NCBI RefSeq assembly: GCF_001653565.1
Contig: NZ_LYPB01000049.1
Coordinates: 372,001-436,000 of the forward strand
Direction of reading: 5' to 3'
Length of the DNA: 64,000 bases
DNA from: Paenibacillus oryzisoli
GTDB lineage: Bacteria; Bacillota; Bacilli; Paenibacillales; NBRC-103111
Position numbers and translations under genes: made by a program. Below are positions 30,151 to 39,625 of this stretch, piece after piece. The notes under the pieces are model-generated. The model worked only from the letters and a program-made list of their open reading frames with translations. It had not been told where the DNA came from and did no database searches. Numbering within the stretch: the first letter of the stretch is position 1; every line of letters starts with the position of its first letter.

Positions 30151-30942
30151 TTATTTTTGGTCGAGCAATTTTTTCGTATCAGGCTCTTGACCGAACCATT
30201 TTTTGTACACAGTCGCATACTTGCCGTTCTCAATTACTTTCTTAATTGCTGGATCCAGCTTTGCTTTCAGATCGCTGCCTTTAGGAAGCAAGATACCGTA
30301 GTACTCGGATTCGAAGTTTTTCGCGTCAGCAATCGAAACGAATTTTTTGTTTGGATTATTTTTAACATACTCACGAATAATAGCAATATCCGCAACAACC
30401 GCGTCAACACCGTTACTTTCAAGTTCCATTAGGGCAAGCGTGTTATTATCCATACGTTTCAGGGACTTGTTATCTCCACCCATGATTTTCGTCATAAGCG
30501 TATCGGCCGTAGTCGAAATTTGAACCGCTACTTTCTTGTCTTTCAAATCAAGCGCACTTTTGATCGGGCTGCCTTCTTTAACAAGAATCATGTTCGTTGA
30601 TTCGAAATAAGGAGCTGAATAATCATACGTTTGTTTGCGCTCATCCGTAATGGATACGCTAGAAATACCTGCTTGATATTCTTTGCCTTGTTGAACACTC
30701 GTCAGCATCGTATCCCAACCCGTGTTAGTAACGCTATAAGATAGTCCCGCTTCTTTCATTACTTCAGCTAGGAAGTCAATATCGAAACCGGCCACCTTAT
30801 CTTTATCCATATATTCCATCGGTGCATATGCTGCATCTGTTGCAAATTTAATTTTGGTACCACCACTATCCTTCGCGCCACAACCTGCCATTGTCAAAAC
30901 TAAAGCTGCTGCTACTACAGAAATTATTAACTTTTTCATCAT
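30151..30942 (-). CDS. Amino-acid-binding lipoprotein of ABC importer
   Basis: A 263-residue family 3 solute-binding protein. The signal peptide has the lipobox TMAGC. The start motif is KIKFATDAAYAPMEYMDKD, then GFDIDFLAEVMKEAG and the ligand-binding ISSVSITDERKQTYDYSAPYFEST. The DTMLTSVQQGKEYQAGISS stretch is typical of the glutamine/cystine subgroup. GGGGG lies upstream of two consecutive ATG codons; the second has the better spacing. It is first in a three-gene operon. Confidence 0.93.
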   Translation of the reverse strand: MMKKLIISVVAAALVLTMAGCGAKDSGGTKIKFATDAAYAPMEYMDKDKVAGFDIDFLAEVMKEAGLSYSVTNTGWDTMLTSVQQGKEYQAGISSVSITDERKQTYDYSAPYFESTNMILVKEGSPIKSALDLKDKKVAVQISTTADTLMTKIMGGDNKSLKRMDNNTLALMELESNGVDAVVADIAIIREYVKNNPNKKFVSIADAKNFESEYYGILLPKGSDLKAKLDPAIKKVIENGKYATVYKKWFGQEPDTKKLLDQK

Positions 30943-31109
30943 TTTTCCCCCGTTCTATGTAATGGACGAATCATATATTAACACTTGGTCAATAAAATAA
31001 CAATACTTTTATACTTAAAAAAGGCTAGGAAATTGCAGGAAGTGTGATTTATTCTTCATTTTCAGTTTCATGCACAGATAGCTTAGACGGTTTTGTCATT
31101 TTGCATAAT

Positions 31110-31143
31110 ACAAAAAACGCTCAGGTCCATTGACCCAAGCGCT
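31110..31143 (-). terminator. Terminator of the DUF1805 gene
   Basis: CGCTTGGGTC / GACCTGAGCG with an AATG loop is followed by TTTTTTG on the minus strand. Confidence 0.85.
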
Positions 31144-31165
31144 CGAGCTTGCTGATTCATCCCTC

Positions 31166-31468
31166 TTACATCATTTTAAGTATCGCTTCTCGTCCTGTCA
31201 TCCCAGCTACAATGCCCAGGTCCTCCGCCGTATAGGTTACTGATTCAAGCGGTGCTTCCAATAGCTCCTCGATCGTTCGAACCCCGGTAGCACGTGCCGC
31301 TACAATATTCCTGTCACTTAATCGCTCGTTGAGCAGCGCCACATCGAGGGCTCCACACATAATGTAACCTTTATCCGTTGTCACCACTAGCAAGGTCGTT
31401 TTCGGCAATTTAACCTCTATCGCGATTGCTGTATGTCCTTCAAGAAGAATGGGTTCTACGCGCATCAT
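31166..31468 (-). CDS. DUF1805 family protein (YunC-like)
   Basis: A 100-residue protein matching YunC. Conserved stretches are AIAIEVKLPKTTLLVVTTDKG and GYIMCGALDVALLNERLSDR, followed by ARATGVRTIEELL. The family is small, cytosolic and of unknown function. I take the ATG at 31468, eleven bases from GAGGAG; a GTG three codons earlier would be only two bases from it. Confidence 0.85.
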   Translation of the reverse strand: MMRVEPILLEGHTAIAIEVKLPKTTLLVVTTDKGYIMCGALDVALLNERLSDRNIVAARATGVRTIEELLEAPLESVTYTAEDLGIVAGMTGREAILKMM

Positions 31469-31564
31469 GCTCTGCACAGCTCCTCTTCGCAGTCTTACGG
31501 TAGTATATGCGCCTGTGGCTAATACGGTGTGAGGTCACTGTAAAGATTCTGTGTGATTTTCTAT

Positions 31565-31837
31565 TCATAACCTCATTAAAGCTCTCCGCTCAGCTTGAGG
31601 TCTGCATACTTGACAAACGCCTACAACTCTTCCTTGTTCGTCAGAATAGAAACTTAGCTTTCTTTCCTTTTTACGGCAAAACGAACACATCTGTTTGTTC
31701 ACTTTGGATACTTTCTTCCCGTAAAGGGACATTTGAATAATCTTCGTCGTCTCAACCTTATTTCTAATTTTGAAAGTGAGTTTATACACCAAAAGAAGCA
31801 CACTTAGTAGGAGGATAACAAGTACAATCCATTTCAT
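31565..31837 (-). CDS. Small membrane protein with Cys4 zinc-ribbon-like tail
   Basis: A 90-residue protein of no family I recognise. Residues 4-20 are a strongly hydrophobic helix (IVLVILLLSVLLLVYKL), followed by a basic linker. The soluble tail holds two CxxC pairs, CSFC and CQVC, about 25 residues apart, as in a zinc ribbon. It is probably anchored with the metal site in the cytoplasm (positive-inside rule). No terminator was seen downstream. Confidence 0.6.
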   Translation of the reverse strand: MKWIVLVILLLSVLLLVYKLTFKIRNKVETTKIIQMSLYGKKVSKVNKQMCSFCRKKERKLSFYSDEQGRVVGVCQVCRPQAERRALMRL

Positions 31838-32120
31838 AGCGCAACCTTCCTTCTTAATATTCGTTCAAGTTGACTGGAGTTGGTAATCGGACGTAAATTG
31901 GCTTACAAATCATTCATATTCCTTTTCTGCTTCTTTGAGAATGAGTTCTGTTCTGCCTCGATCCATTTTAAACTCAATTCTTTTCTCGCTGTATAAATAT
32001 TTATAGCGGTACCTCCGAAATAACGATTTATTTTCTCTGCTCGAAATCGAGGCTACATTTGCTTATGATATCATGATATAGTTAGGTTGAGTGCGATTTC
32101 AGTGCAGTAAGGAGGCTATG

Positions 32121-32612
32121 ATGAACCCACGGGATCCAAACACAAGTCCGAAGAATGGACATCTATTCACCGTAGAGATTTTAATTGAAGATGGAACCAA
32201 TGGCCTGGCAATGGAAAAGCTACTTCATTTATTAAATGTAGACACGGTCAAAGACTACCAAATTCTTAAAGGCATACAGCTAGGCCAACTTATTGAATTA
32301 AATAAGAAGCAAGGAATCCCCAGTTCCTTACATACAAATAAAAAGCCTGTCGTTCCTACGCCTACTGTTGCTGCCAGAACGAGTCATTCTGAAGCCGCCA
32401 ATCACATTGTTGATCAGCTAGAGAGTTTCAAAACGAACAATACCTTGATTCGTTTGACGGTGATCAAAGCGCAAGGTATTAAACTGAACCTCCCTTGTCG
32501 CATCCTCAATTTCGACGCGAGCAGCCAGAATGTGACTGTCTATCATGTGGATGAAAAGAAGGTCTACCTCTTTAAGTTAAATGAAATCGATGATTATGTA
32601 GCCTCAAATTAA
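32121..32612 (+). CDS. Hypothetical protein with C-terminal beta-rich domain
   Basis: A 163-residue protein, unrecognised. The N-terminal half contains helices around MEKLLHLLNVDTVKDYQILKG. A proline-rich linker (KKPVVPTPTVAARTSHS) separates it from a beta-strand-rich C-terminal domain (LIRLTVIKAQGIKLNLPCRI, VTVYHVDEKKVYLFKLNEI) that looks like a small barrel. The second of two consecutive ATG codons (32121) is preferred, being five bases from AAGGAGG. It has its own terminator. Confidence 0.65.
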   Translation: MNPRDPNTSPKNGHLFTVEILIEDGTNGLAMEKLLHLLNVDTVKDYQILKGIQLGQLIELNKKQGIPSSLHTNKKPVVPTPTVAARTSHSEAANHIVDQLESFKTNNTLIRLTVIKAQGIKLNLPCRILNFDASSQNVTVYHVDEKKVYLFKLNEIDDYVASN

Positions 32613-32616
32613 AAAT

Positions 32617-32656
32617 AAAGGTACCCTTGCAAACAATCTGCTTGGGTACCTTTTTC
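32617..32656. terminator. Bidirectional terminator
   Basis: AAAGGTACCCTTGC / GCTTGGGTACCTTTTT lies between the convergent hypothetical gene and the GGDEF-EAL gene. T-runs are available in both directions. Confidence 0.85.
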
Positions 32657-34515
32657 TATTCGCTTGATGCCGCTGCAACAGATATGCCGTGTCTTAGCAT
32701 GTGCTCAAGCTCTATACGATCGACAGGAGGACTAAACCAATAGCCCTGGACTTCATAACATCGATTCTGATATAAGAATTCCAACTGCTCTTCGGTCTCT
32801 ACACCTTCCGCAATAACCTTCAAATTTAAATGGTGCGTCATAGCTATAATGGTCGCGACAATAGCAGCATCATTCGGATCTACCATAATATCGCGAACGA
32901 AGGAGCGGTCAATCTTCAGCTTATCAATCGGAAATTTCTTCAAATAATATAGCGAGCTATACCCTGTTCCGAAATCGTCGATGCTCACATTCACACCAAG
33001 TTCTTTTAATTCAAGAAGTGATTGAATCGCATGATCTACATCCATCGTCATACTTTCGGTAATTTCCAATTCCAAATATTGCGGTTCAAGTTCTGTCTGT
33101 TCAAGCACACGACTTATTTTACCTATCAGGTTATGCTGGAAAAACTGTCTCATTGATAAGTTAACGGAAATCGGAATAGGGGCATACCCTTCGGTCTGCC
33201 ATGTTTTATTTTGTTTACAAGCTGCGCGGAGCACCCACTCGCCAATAGGTACGATCAATCCACTTTCTTCCGCTAATGGGATAAAATGTGTAGGCATGAC
33301 CATCCCCTTATCTGGGTGATTCCACCGAATTAATGCTTCCACACCTACAATGCGCCCCGATCCGATGTCCACCTGCGGTTGATAGTACAGTTCGAATTCT
33401 TCATGGGCTAACGCTCTGCGCAGCTCATTCTCCATCCTCAAACGATTAAGAGATACAGATTTCATGTCCGAATTGAAAATCTGAAAATCGTTTCTGCCCT
33501 TCTCTTTGGCTCTGGCTAAGGCGATATCCGCGTATTTCATCAATTCGTCGGCCTCATCCGTATCATCAGAGGAAATAGCGACGCCAATGCTTGCCGTGAC
33601 GTGCAGTTCATATTGTTCAAGGAGGAAGGACTTCTCCAAGACACGATTAATTTCGGCAATGACTGTCATCACATCGTTCGCATCTTCCACATTGGAATAG
33701 AAAAAGGCAAATTCGTCACCTTCCGTACGTGCCAAGAAATCTTCTGCGGTCAAACAACGTGTGAACCGTTCTGCGAGTTGCAACAGAAGCATGTTGCCAT
33801 AGTCATGCCCAAAGCTATCGTTTACAAGTTTGAAGCGATCAATGTCCAAATAAAACACTGCAACCTTATGTCCATCTTCTTTGCACAGACGAAGCCGTTC
33901 GTTCAAATGATCTTTAAATAACCGGCGATTCGGAAGTCCCGTCATATCATCGTAATAGGCCATATATCGGACTTGCTCATCACCACGTTTACGTTCGGTA
34001 ATGTCCTGACAAATCAATATGTTCCCTTTGGCATGGTGATGAATGTCGACAGGAACCGCTGTTACATGCAGATCGACGCGATACCCCCGCTGATGCAGCA
34101 CCGCCGTATCAAACGTATACGGAACGCCATTGCGGCTTTGCTGCAACTGCCGCTTGGTAAGCTCTAACTGTTCTTCCGTTACAATGTTCGTAAAAGGTTG
34201 ATGTAACAATTCTGCTACCGGGTATCCCAGAATCGATTCAACCGCTTGATTCATACGAATGAATTTGCCCTCATCATTGAAAATCCCAATCGCATTGGGG
34301 TTATGTTCAAATAGCGAATCCAGTACACTCAGATACGCATGATCTCTCGGGAGTTCCTTAGAGATCTGCGCTTGAGGCAGCGATTGCTTAGGACGCAATA
34401 TATACAGCAACGCGAATGCACCCAAGAGACAAATCCATGGGGCGTACGGCTTTACGAAAATGCTAGCGCATATGGCTACGACGACATATACACCAATATA
34501 GAGCCGATTGTTCAC
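32656..34515 (-). CDS. PAS-GGDEF-EAL cyclic-di-GMP signalling protein
   Basis: A 619-residue membrane-anchored protein. The order is a short hydrophobic N-terminus, a PAS domain (~residues 70-190, IGIFNDEGKFIRMN), GGDEF domain (~200-360) and EAL domain (~370-615). The start is GTG at 34515, seven bases after AAGGGGG; an upstream in-frame ATG lacks a ribosome site. The GGDEF motif reads EGDEF and there is no RxxD inhibitory site before it. The EAL side is complete (EALIRW, SIDDFGTGYSS, VIAEGVET), so a phosphodiesterase role is more likely than synthesis. Confidence 0.92.
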   Translation of the reverse strand: MNNRLYIGVYVVVAICASIFVKPYAPWICLLGAFALLYILRPKQSLPQAQISKELPRDHAYLSVLDSLFEHNPNAIGIFNDEGKFIRMNQAVESILGYPVAELLHQPFTNIVTEEQLELTKRQLQQSRNGVPYTFDTAVLHQRGYRVDLHVTAVPVDIHHHAKGNILICQDITERKRGDEQVRYMAYYDDMTGLPNRRLFKDHLNERLRLCKEDGHKVAVFYLDIDRFKLVNDSFGHDYGNMLLLQLAERFTRCLTAEDFLARTEGDEFAFFYSNVEDANDVMTVIAEINRVLEKSFLLEQYELHVTASIGVAISSDDTDEADELMKYADIALARAKEKGRNDFQIFNSDMKSVSLNRLRMENELRRALAHEEFELYYQPQVDIGSGRIVGVEALIRWNHPDKGMVMPTHFIPLAEESGLIVPIGEWVLRAACKQNKTWQTEGYAPIPISVNLSMRQFFQHNLIGKISRVLEQTELEPQYLELEITESMTMDVDHAIQSLLELKELGVNVSIDDFGTGYSSLYYLKKFPIDKLKIDRSFVRDIMVDPNDAAIVATIIAMTHHLNLKVIAEGVETEEQLEFLYQNRCYEVQGYWFSPPVDRIELEHMLRHGISVAAASSE

Positions 34516-34673
34516 GAATTCGCCCCCTTCTAGACTTCTATGTTCAATTGAAAAGCCTTCATTGATTCCGATCTTGGCTTCCAAATGATGTTAATTGACT
34601 TCGCGTATATTTCCAATCTTTGTTTACTTTCGACAACGGTCGTGCCATTTCCTGCTAACTGGTCATGAAATGC

Positions 34674-34699
34674 GAAAAAGAGCCAGATTTCTCCGGCTC
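34674..34699 (-). terminator. Terminator of the DUF423 gene
   Basis: GAGCC / GGCTC stem with a ten-base loop (minus strand GAGCCGGAGAAATCTGGCTC) followed by TTTTTC. Confidence 0.75.
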
Positions 34700-34705
34700 A
34701 TTTTG

Positions 34706-35077
34706 CTAATTTATTTTAAAAGCTGCAATGGCTAGCAAAATCCAACCGACTAGAAAGCTCAATCCACCTAGCGGTGTTATAGGTCCAAATACTTTAATGC
34801 CCGTCAAGCTTAATCCATACAAACTGCCAGAGAACAAGATAATTCCAATGAAGATTGCCCATCCTGAGGCATTCACCAGTGAAGTGTTTCCTAGCTTGTC
34901 CGCGAGCAGTGCGATCACAAGTAAAGCAACCGCATGAATCATGTGATAATGAACGCCTGTTTGAAACACATCGATCTTATCTGGAATTTTCGCTTTTAGA
35001 ATATGGGCACCAAACGCACCTAACGCGACAGATAGGAAAGCATTCAGGCTTCCGAGAATTAAAAACAATTTCATCAT
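34706..35077 (-). CDS. DUF423 family membrane protein (YwdK-like)
   Basis: A 123-residue protein with four transmembrane helices. It begins LGSLNAFLSVALGAFGAH, and has FQTGVHYHMIHAVALL and GPITPLGGLSFLVGW, all hallmarks of DUF423. Function is unknown. It lies 32 bases downstream of a small hypothetical gene on the same strand, possibly in one transcript. Confidence 0.88.
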   Translation of the reverse strand: MMKLFLILGSLNAFLSVALGAFGAHILKAKIPDKIDVFQTGVHYHMIHAVALLVIALLADKLGNTSLVNASGWAIFIGIILFSGSLYGLSLTGIKVFGPITPLGGLSFLVGWILLAIAAFKIN

Positions 35078-35109
35078 AAGACTACATTTCCTTTCCTTGC
35101 TGTGATGAA

Positions 35110-35412
35110 CTACTCGACTTCACCAATATCATGTTGACCTACAATTAATCGAACTGGCTCTAAGAAAACTCGCGTAACCGTAGGCTGCTCGATTAAATTC
35201 ACTTCAATATCTTCAATCTTATAACGAATTGTCTTGCCTTCACGCTTGTCATAAACAACATCAAACTGCTTTAAACCTAGCTGGTGAATCAGAACGGAAG
35301 AACCAATCGAGACAGCGTTGGATTCATATTCTCCATGTTCAAATACTACCTCGGACATAATTTCATCATTCATATCGACAATCGTAACGTACTGGCAAAA
35401 TTGGTATCTCAT
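35110..35412 (-). CDS. Hypothetical protein (100 aa)
   Basis: A soluble, acidic protein without a family I recognise. It has alternating strands such as QYVTIVDMNDEIMSEVVFEH and IEDIEVNLIEQPTVTRVFLEP. GGGGG lies eleven bases before the ATG. It shares orientation with DUF423 downstream (32-base gap) and is separated from the AEC gene by 99 bases. Confidence 0.55.
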   Translation of the reverse strand: MRYQFCQYVTIVDMNDEIMSEVVFEHGEYESNAVSIGSSVLIHQLGLKQFDVVYDKREGKTIRYKIEDIEVNLIEQPTVTRVFLEPVRLIVGQHDIGEVE

Positions 35413-35511
35413 CGTAAAAACTCCCCCTTGGATTGGATGTGTTTAGGTATATGTACCCATTCGCCAAAAAACGTCGATATTCCTGCTATTTTTTATAATT
35501 CCCCATCATGT

Positions 35512-36432
35512 TCACATAAAATCCAATAAATAGATGACAATCGGTATCGTAAACATGCTGAATAATGTCGAAGTAAACACCGCTTGGGAAGAAAACTCTG
35601 CCTCATTCTCATACTCAATGGCAAGGAGTACACTGCTTAATGAAGTAGGAACTGCGCAGGACAGAACCAACGCCTTCGCGGTCAGGCCTTCAATCCCCAA
35701 CATCCACACAACCAGAAAGCCTAACAGCGGACCGATCGCCAATCGCAACATATTCGACAACAAGACATTCGAGAACTGAAACGTCCATTTCATAGCGCCA
35801 AGCTGTACGCCTAACGTCAATAGCGCCGTTGCCATAAAGGCATTTGCAATATAGTTCAAAGGAATGTTGATCGAAGATGGTACCGGCACATGATAATAAC
35901 GCAATAAGAGTGCTATTGGAATGGCATATATGACGGGTAAAGAAAGAATCGTTTTCATGGTTGCTTTCCAACTAGCCTTATGTGCGTTTAACGTGTATAT
36001 CCCGTAAGTATTAGGGATGAGCGTCTGCATAATCATAATAACAATCTGGATAGCGAGTGTATAGGCGTTGCCACCGAATACAGTTTGATTCAGCGGCAGC
36101 GCATAATTCGCACTATTATAGAAGATAACGCTATTCCGCATGGCGATCCGCATACCGCGCTGCAACTTCTGTATGCGGATAATCACTTCAATAGTTGCAA
36201 ATAGAAGGCTGAAGAAAATGACAAAAAACAAGAGTACCTGCATGAGAATCGAGAGACTCATTTCGGATTCATATAGCTTTACAAAAACCAGCGCTGGTGA
36301 AAACACATAGAAATTGAGCTTGGAGAGCGTTCGAATATCAAGCTGAAAGGCCCGATACATGGTCACGCCCACCGCGATCATGATACAGATCGGAACAATA
36401 TTATTGATTAAGATATACGCGAAATAATTCAT
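35512..36432 (-). CDS. AEC family (auxin efflux carrier-like) transporter
   Basis: A 306-residue membrane protein with about ten predicted helices. Family motifs are the N-terminal VPICIMIAVGVTMYR, then KLNFYVFSPALVFVKLYES and the conserved NSANYALPLNQTVFGG. In bacteria such carriers export or import small organic acids; the substrate here is unknown. The upstream MarR/OhrR-type gene is 39 bases away on the same strand and probably controls it. Confidence 0.87.
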   Translation of the reverse strand: MNYFAYILINNIVPICIMIAVGVTMYRAFQLDIRTLSKLNFYVFSPALVFVKLYESEMSLSILMQVLLFFVIFFSLLFATIEVIIRIQKLQRGMRIAMRNSVIFYNSANYALPLNQTVFGGNAYTLAIQIVIMIMQTLIPNTYGIYTLNAHKASWKATMKTILSLPVIYAIPIALLLRYYHVPVPSSINIPLNYIANAFMATALLTLGVQLGAMKWTFQFSNVLLSNMLRLAIGPLLGFLVVWMLGIEGLTAKALVLSCAVPTSLSSVLLAIEYENEAEFSSQAVFTSTLFSMFTIPIVIYLLDFM

Positions 36433-36471
36433 TACCTAGCCTCAATTCATCGAGAATCCCCATGATGCTCC

Positions 36472-36912
36472 TTACATGGTCGCATTAACACTTGTGATGA
36501 TTCGTTTCAACTGCTCATTAAAACTCACAATTTCTTCCTGTGATAGGCCGCTTGAAGCGAACAGTGTTTGCGGAATGCATAACGCCTGATCATAGAGAGC
36601 TAGCCCGGCTTCTGTAATACGTATGAGAACTACCCGCTCATCTTCCTGTGAACGGTTCCGAACAAGCAACTTCTGCGTTTCCATTCGTTTGAGCATTGGA
36701 GTCAGTGTACCTGAATCCAGGTCAAGCTTTTCGCTAAGCTCCTTCACCGTGCTCTCCTTTTGCTCCCAGAGCACAAGCAGTACCAAGTATTGCGGATAGG
36801 TGATACCAAGCTCCTCTAGAAGAGGGCGATACATACGGGTAATCGCTCTGGAGCTTGCATATAGACTGAAACAAAGCTGATTCTCCAGCTTCAAAAATTC
36901 ACTGCTGCTCAT
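36472..36912 (-). CDS. MarR-family regulator of OhrR type
   Basis: A 146-residue winged-helix repressor. The OhrR signature is present: LENQLCFSLYA with the peroxide-sensing Cys at residue 14, then LGITYPQYLVLLVLWEQKES and DLDSGTLTPMLKRME. It probably senses organic hydroperoxides through that Cys. No ohr gene sits beside it. The next gene is an AEC transporter, so that may be the regulated target. A palindrome in the promoter suggests self-regulation. Confidence 0.85.
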   Translation of the reverse strand: MSSSEFLKLENQLCFSLYASSRAITRMYRPLLEELGITYPQYLVLLVLWEQKESTVKELSEKLDLDSGTLTPMLKRMETQKLLVRNRSQEDERVVLIRITEAGLALYDQALCIPQTLFASSGLSQEEIVSFNEQLKRIITSVNATM

Positions 36913-36936
36913 CGTCGTTTCCTTTCCTTCCGTCGT

Positions 36937-36948
36937 ATTGTGAACAAT
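36937..36948 (-). promoter_or_regulatory. Operator candidate of the OhrR-type gene
   Basis: ATTGTGAACAAT is an inverted repeat (ATTGT/ACAAT) 25 bases before the start codon, extended to GATTGTTCACAATA on the minus strand. It resembles the TACAATT-AATTGTA half-sites of OhrR boxes. Confidence 0.45.
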
Positions 36949-36990
36949 CGATTTGCTTCCAATTTAAACAAAAAGCGCCCGACTGTCAAT

Positions 36991-37039
36991 ACAAAACGCG
37001 GATGAGCCCCCATTCATTGGGTACACATCCGCGTTTTGT
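36991..37039 (-). terminator. Terminator of the second sugar-importer operon
   Basis: A perfect 14-bp stem ACAAAACGCGGATG / CATCCGCGTTTTGT with a 21-base loop lies eight bases past the binding-protein stop. The T-run lies within the descending arm. Confidence 0.8.
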
Positions 37040-37047
37040 AAGTTTAC

Positions 37048-38640
37048 CTATCTAATATTCTGACTTTTCACATACTCTAACCATTGTTTCTTGTACTCTG
37101 CTTGAATTTTATCAAGTCCTGCCACTTTCGCTTTCTCCATAAATGTTTTCAGTCCGCCTTCAACATCCGCAACGAGTCCTGCCTCCAGTGGATACAGATA
37201 TTGTTTCTCCACTTGCTCTAGTGCTGCTCTTTCTGCTTGATAACTGGTGTAGTCTTCTGCAAAGCCCGTGTATTTATCCGGTGTTGCAATTTTATCCAGA
37301 TCAGCGAAGATCTTCTTCACACCGTCGTATCCTTTATCGAATAACATAAACTCAGGATTTCTCCAAGCCCAGCCCTGCATAGCTTCTCTAGGGAAACCAT
37401 TACTGTTCGTGTCACCGATCATCGTGTAGTACCCATTATCAACCGTGTAGTTTTTGCCTAAGATACCATACTCGGTCAATTGATTGTATGTTTTGTCCGT
37501 TACCATTTTTTCATAAAAAGCAAGTGCACGCTCCGCATTTTTACTGCTTTTCGGAATCGCGAAGCCATTGTGAATCGGGTGAACGGGCTCGGCGTGCCCT
37601 TTAATCATTGGCGCTGGATAATACTCAAGCTTCCAGTCTGGGTGTGTAGAAGCAATTTTCAACTTTTGATCATTGAAACGGCTCGGATTATCTCCTAAGT
37701 TCGCTGCTGCTTTACCGCTCGTAATTAAATCTGTCATCGCATCTTTCGTGTTCAGAACGTTCTTCGTAATGTAGCCAGCATCCTGCCATTTCTTCATGGC
37801 TTTCAACTCATTCAAGTGCTCTGTTGAACCCCAGTATGTGCTAACTTCGGATGGCGTTTTATATCCAATGTTCAAGCCGTAGGGAACAGCACCAATGGGA
37901 TCAATTGTTAAATTCTTGTATTGGTCAGACAGACTTCCTTTCACATCACTATTTGCAGCCAGCGGTACCATATCAGGCACATTTTTCTTAATTCCAGCCA
38001 AATACGCTTCAAAATTTGCTAGCGAATCTGGTTTCGGCAAATTGAATTTCTCTCTGAGATCTTCACGCCAGATGAAGCCTGTCGTTACATACTCTTTATA
38101 CGTGGCAGGAACGGTGTAGATTTTGCCATCAATTTTGACAGCTTCCCACATGTCCTTCGGTACGAAGCTATTCAATTTAGGCGCTGCTTTCGGAAGTAAC
38201 TCATCGAGTGCTAAGAAAGCTCCTTTTTTGGCGTAGGATTGATACTGTGTCCATTCTGCTGTGAAGATCAAATCCACCGCTTGACCGGAAGATAATAGCA
38301 GCTTATATTTCTGATCCCAATCCGTCCATGTTGTGAAATTGAATTTGACCGTTGCGTTCAAATCCTTCAAGGCCAGCTTGTTAATTTCTTCTTCGATGAT
38401 CGGAAGATCTTTCGGTGCAGGTCCTAACATATAGAATTGCAATTCAACCTTCTTCGATGTGTCTATTCCTGCTGGTTTAGCTGTAGCCGCTGCTGCTGAA
38501 GCCTCTGGCGCTTTTGTTGCTGGGGCTGTGGAAGGACTTGGTGAACTTGTGGATGTAGAACTGCTACACCCTGCAACAACGGAGCCGGCAAGCGCTAAAG
38601 CCATTGACACACTGTACATCTTCTTCGCATTCATTTTCAT
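37048..38640 (-). CDS. Extracellular solute-binding lipoprotein (second importer)
   Basis: Binding component of a second CUT1-type oligosaccharide importer. The 530-residue protein starts at ATG 38640 after GGGAGG. The signal peptide with lipobox VVAGC is followed by a Ser/Thr/Ala/Pro-rich linker. Binding-domain features are WTDWDQKYKLLLSSGQAVDL and the IHNGFAIPKSSKNAERALAF segment. No enzyme genes accompany this importer, so the substrate is open. It is the third gene of the permease-permease-binding operon. Confidence 0.9.
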   Translation of the reverse strand: MKMNAKKMYSVSMALALAGSVVAGCSSSTSTSSPSPSTAPATKAPEASAAAATAKPAGIDTSKKVELQFYMLGPAPKDLPIIEEEINKLALKDLNATVKFNFTTWTDWDQKYKLLLSSGQAVDLIFTAEWTQYQSYAKKGAFLALDELLPKAAPKLNSFVPKDMWEAVKIDGKIYTVPATYKEYVTTGFIWREDLREKFNLPKPDSLANFEAYLAGIKKNVPDMVPLAANSDVKGSLSDQYKNLTIDPIGAVPYGLNIGYKTPSEVSTYWGSTEHLNELKAMKKWQDAGYITKNVLNTKDAMTDLITSGKAAANLGDNPSRFNDQKLKIASTHPDWKLEYYPAPMIKGHAEPVHPIHNGFAIPKSSKNAERALAFYEKMVTDKTYNQLTEYGILGKNYTVDNGYYTMIGDTNSNGFPREAMQGWAWRNPEFMLFDKGYDGVKKIFADLDKIATPDKYTGFAEDYTSYQAERAALEQVEKQYLYPLEAGLVADVEGGLKTFMEKAKVAGLDKIQAEYKKQWLEYVKSQNIR

Positions 38641-38721
38641 GTGAATCCTCCCTTTATTTGTACTCATATCAAATTGGATGAAACCATCTATGTTAGCTGA
38701 CGGAACAATTCCGTAACAGTT

Positions 38722-39612
38722 CTAACCTTTTACAGCGCCTATGGTTAGGCCTTTAACGAAAAATCGTTGAACGAATGGATACAGGAATAAAATCGGCCCT
38801 GTTACGATAATCGCCATCGCTAGTTTAGTTGATTCAGATGGAATGTCCTGACTCATCGTCACTCCCGTAGAGACACCGAGCTGTGAAACCGCAGCAGCCG
38901 TGTTAATGATGTTATACAAGAAATACTGCAGCTCATATTTGTTCTGATCATTAATGAAGAGCGATGTTGAAAACCAGCTGTTCCAATAATGTAACGCTAG
39001 GAATAATCCAACAGTAGCAATCCCAGGCATGGCTAAAGGAAGAACGACTCGGTAATATATCGTGAAATCATTCGCGCCGTCAATCTTGGAAGACTCGGTC
39101 AACTCTTCAGGAATCGAAGACTTAATGAAGCTGCGCATTAATATAATTAGAAAGGGAGACATCAACCCTGGGAATATCAGTGCTGCGTACGTATCTGTTA
39201 ACTGCAGATATTTGGTCATCATGATGTACCAAGGGACAAGACCACCACCGAAGAGCGTAGTAAAGTAAATATAGAAGGAAAGCTTATTTCGATACTTAAA
39301 ATCTTTCCTTTGCAGCACATAGCCAGCCATCGTCATCATGAACAGCCCGAGAGCCGTTCCTACCACCGTCACAAAGATGGTAACCCCATAGGCTGTCAGC
39401 ACTTTCTCAGGGAATGTTAGAACCGCCTTGTAAGCTGTCAATGAAAAGACGCTCGGTATGAGATGATATCCATCTTTAATAATCGATTCATTGTCCGTTA
39501 GAGAACCAGAAATGATTAGAAGGAAGGGGAATAAACAGATCACAGAAAACGCGATAATGACAAGATAAGCAATAATGTTAAAAGTAACCGAATCAATTCC
39601 TCTAGTGCGCAT
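38722..39612 (-). CDS. Carbohydrate ABC transporter permease (YtcP-like, second importer)
   Basis: A 296-residue six-helix permease with EAA loop ELTESSKIDGANDFTIYYRV and C-terminus FFVKGLTIGAVKG. It is encoded between the LplB-type and binding-protein genes. A 16-base gap separates it from the upstream permease. Confidence 0.92.
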   Translation of the reverse strand: MRTRGIDSVTFNIIAYLVIIAFSVICLFPFLLIISGSLTDNESIIKDGYHLIPSVFSLTAYKAVLTFPEKVLTAYGVTIFVTVVGTALGLFMMTMAGYVLQRKDFKYRNKLSFYIYFTTLFGGGLVPWYIMMTKYLQLTDTYAALIFPGLMSPFLIILMRSFIKSSIPEELTESSKIDGANDFTIYYRVVLPLAMPGIATVGLFLALHYWNSWFSTSLFINDQNKYELQYFLYNIINTAAAVSQLGVSTGVTMSQDIPSESTKLAMAIIVTGPILFLYPFVQRFFVKGLTIGAVKG

Positions 39613-39625
39613 GTGCTCTCACCTC

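Noticed and set aside
31910..32060. An open minus-strand frame ending in a charged, helical peptide (KMDRGRTELILKEAEKEYE)
   Set aside because: It has no ATG, GTG or TTG start near a ribosome site except a late ATG leaving 18 codons. It may be a gene remnant but cannot be supported.
36913..37047. An ohr (organic hydroperoxide resistance) gene next to the OhrR-type regulator
   Set aside because: The gap is 135 bases and holds only a palindrome and a terminator; no coding frame fits.
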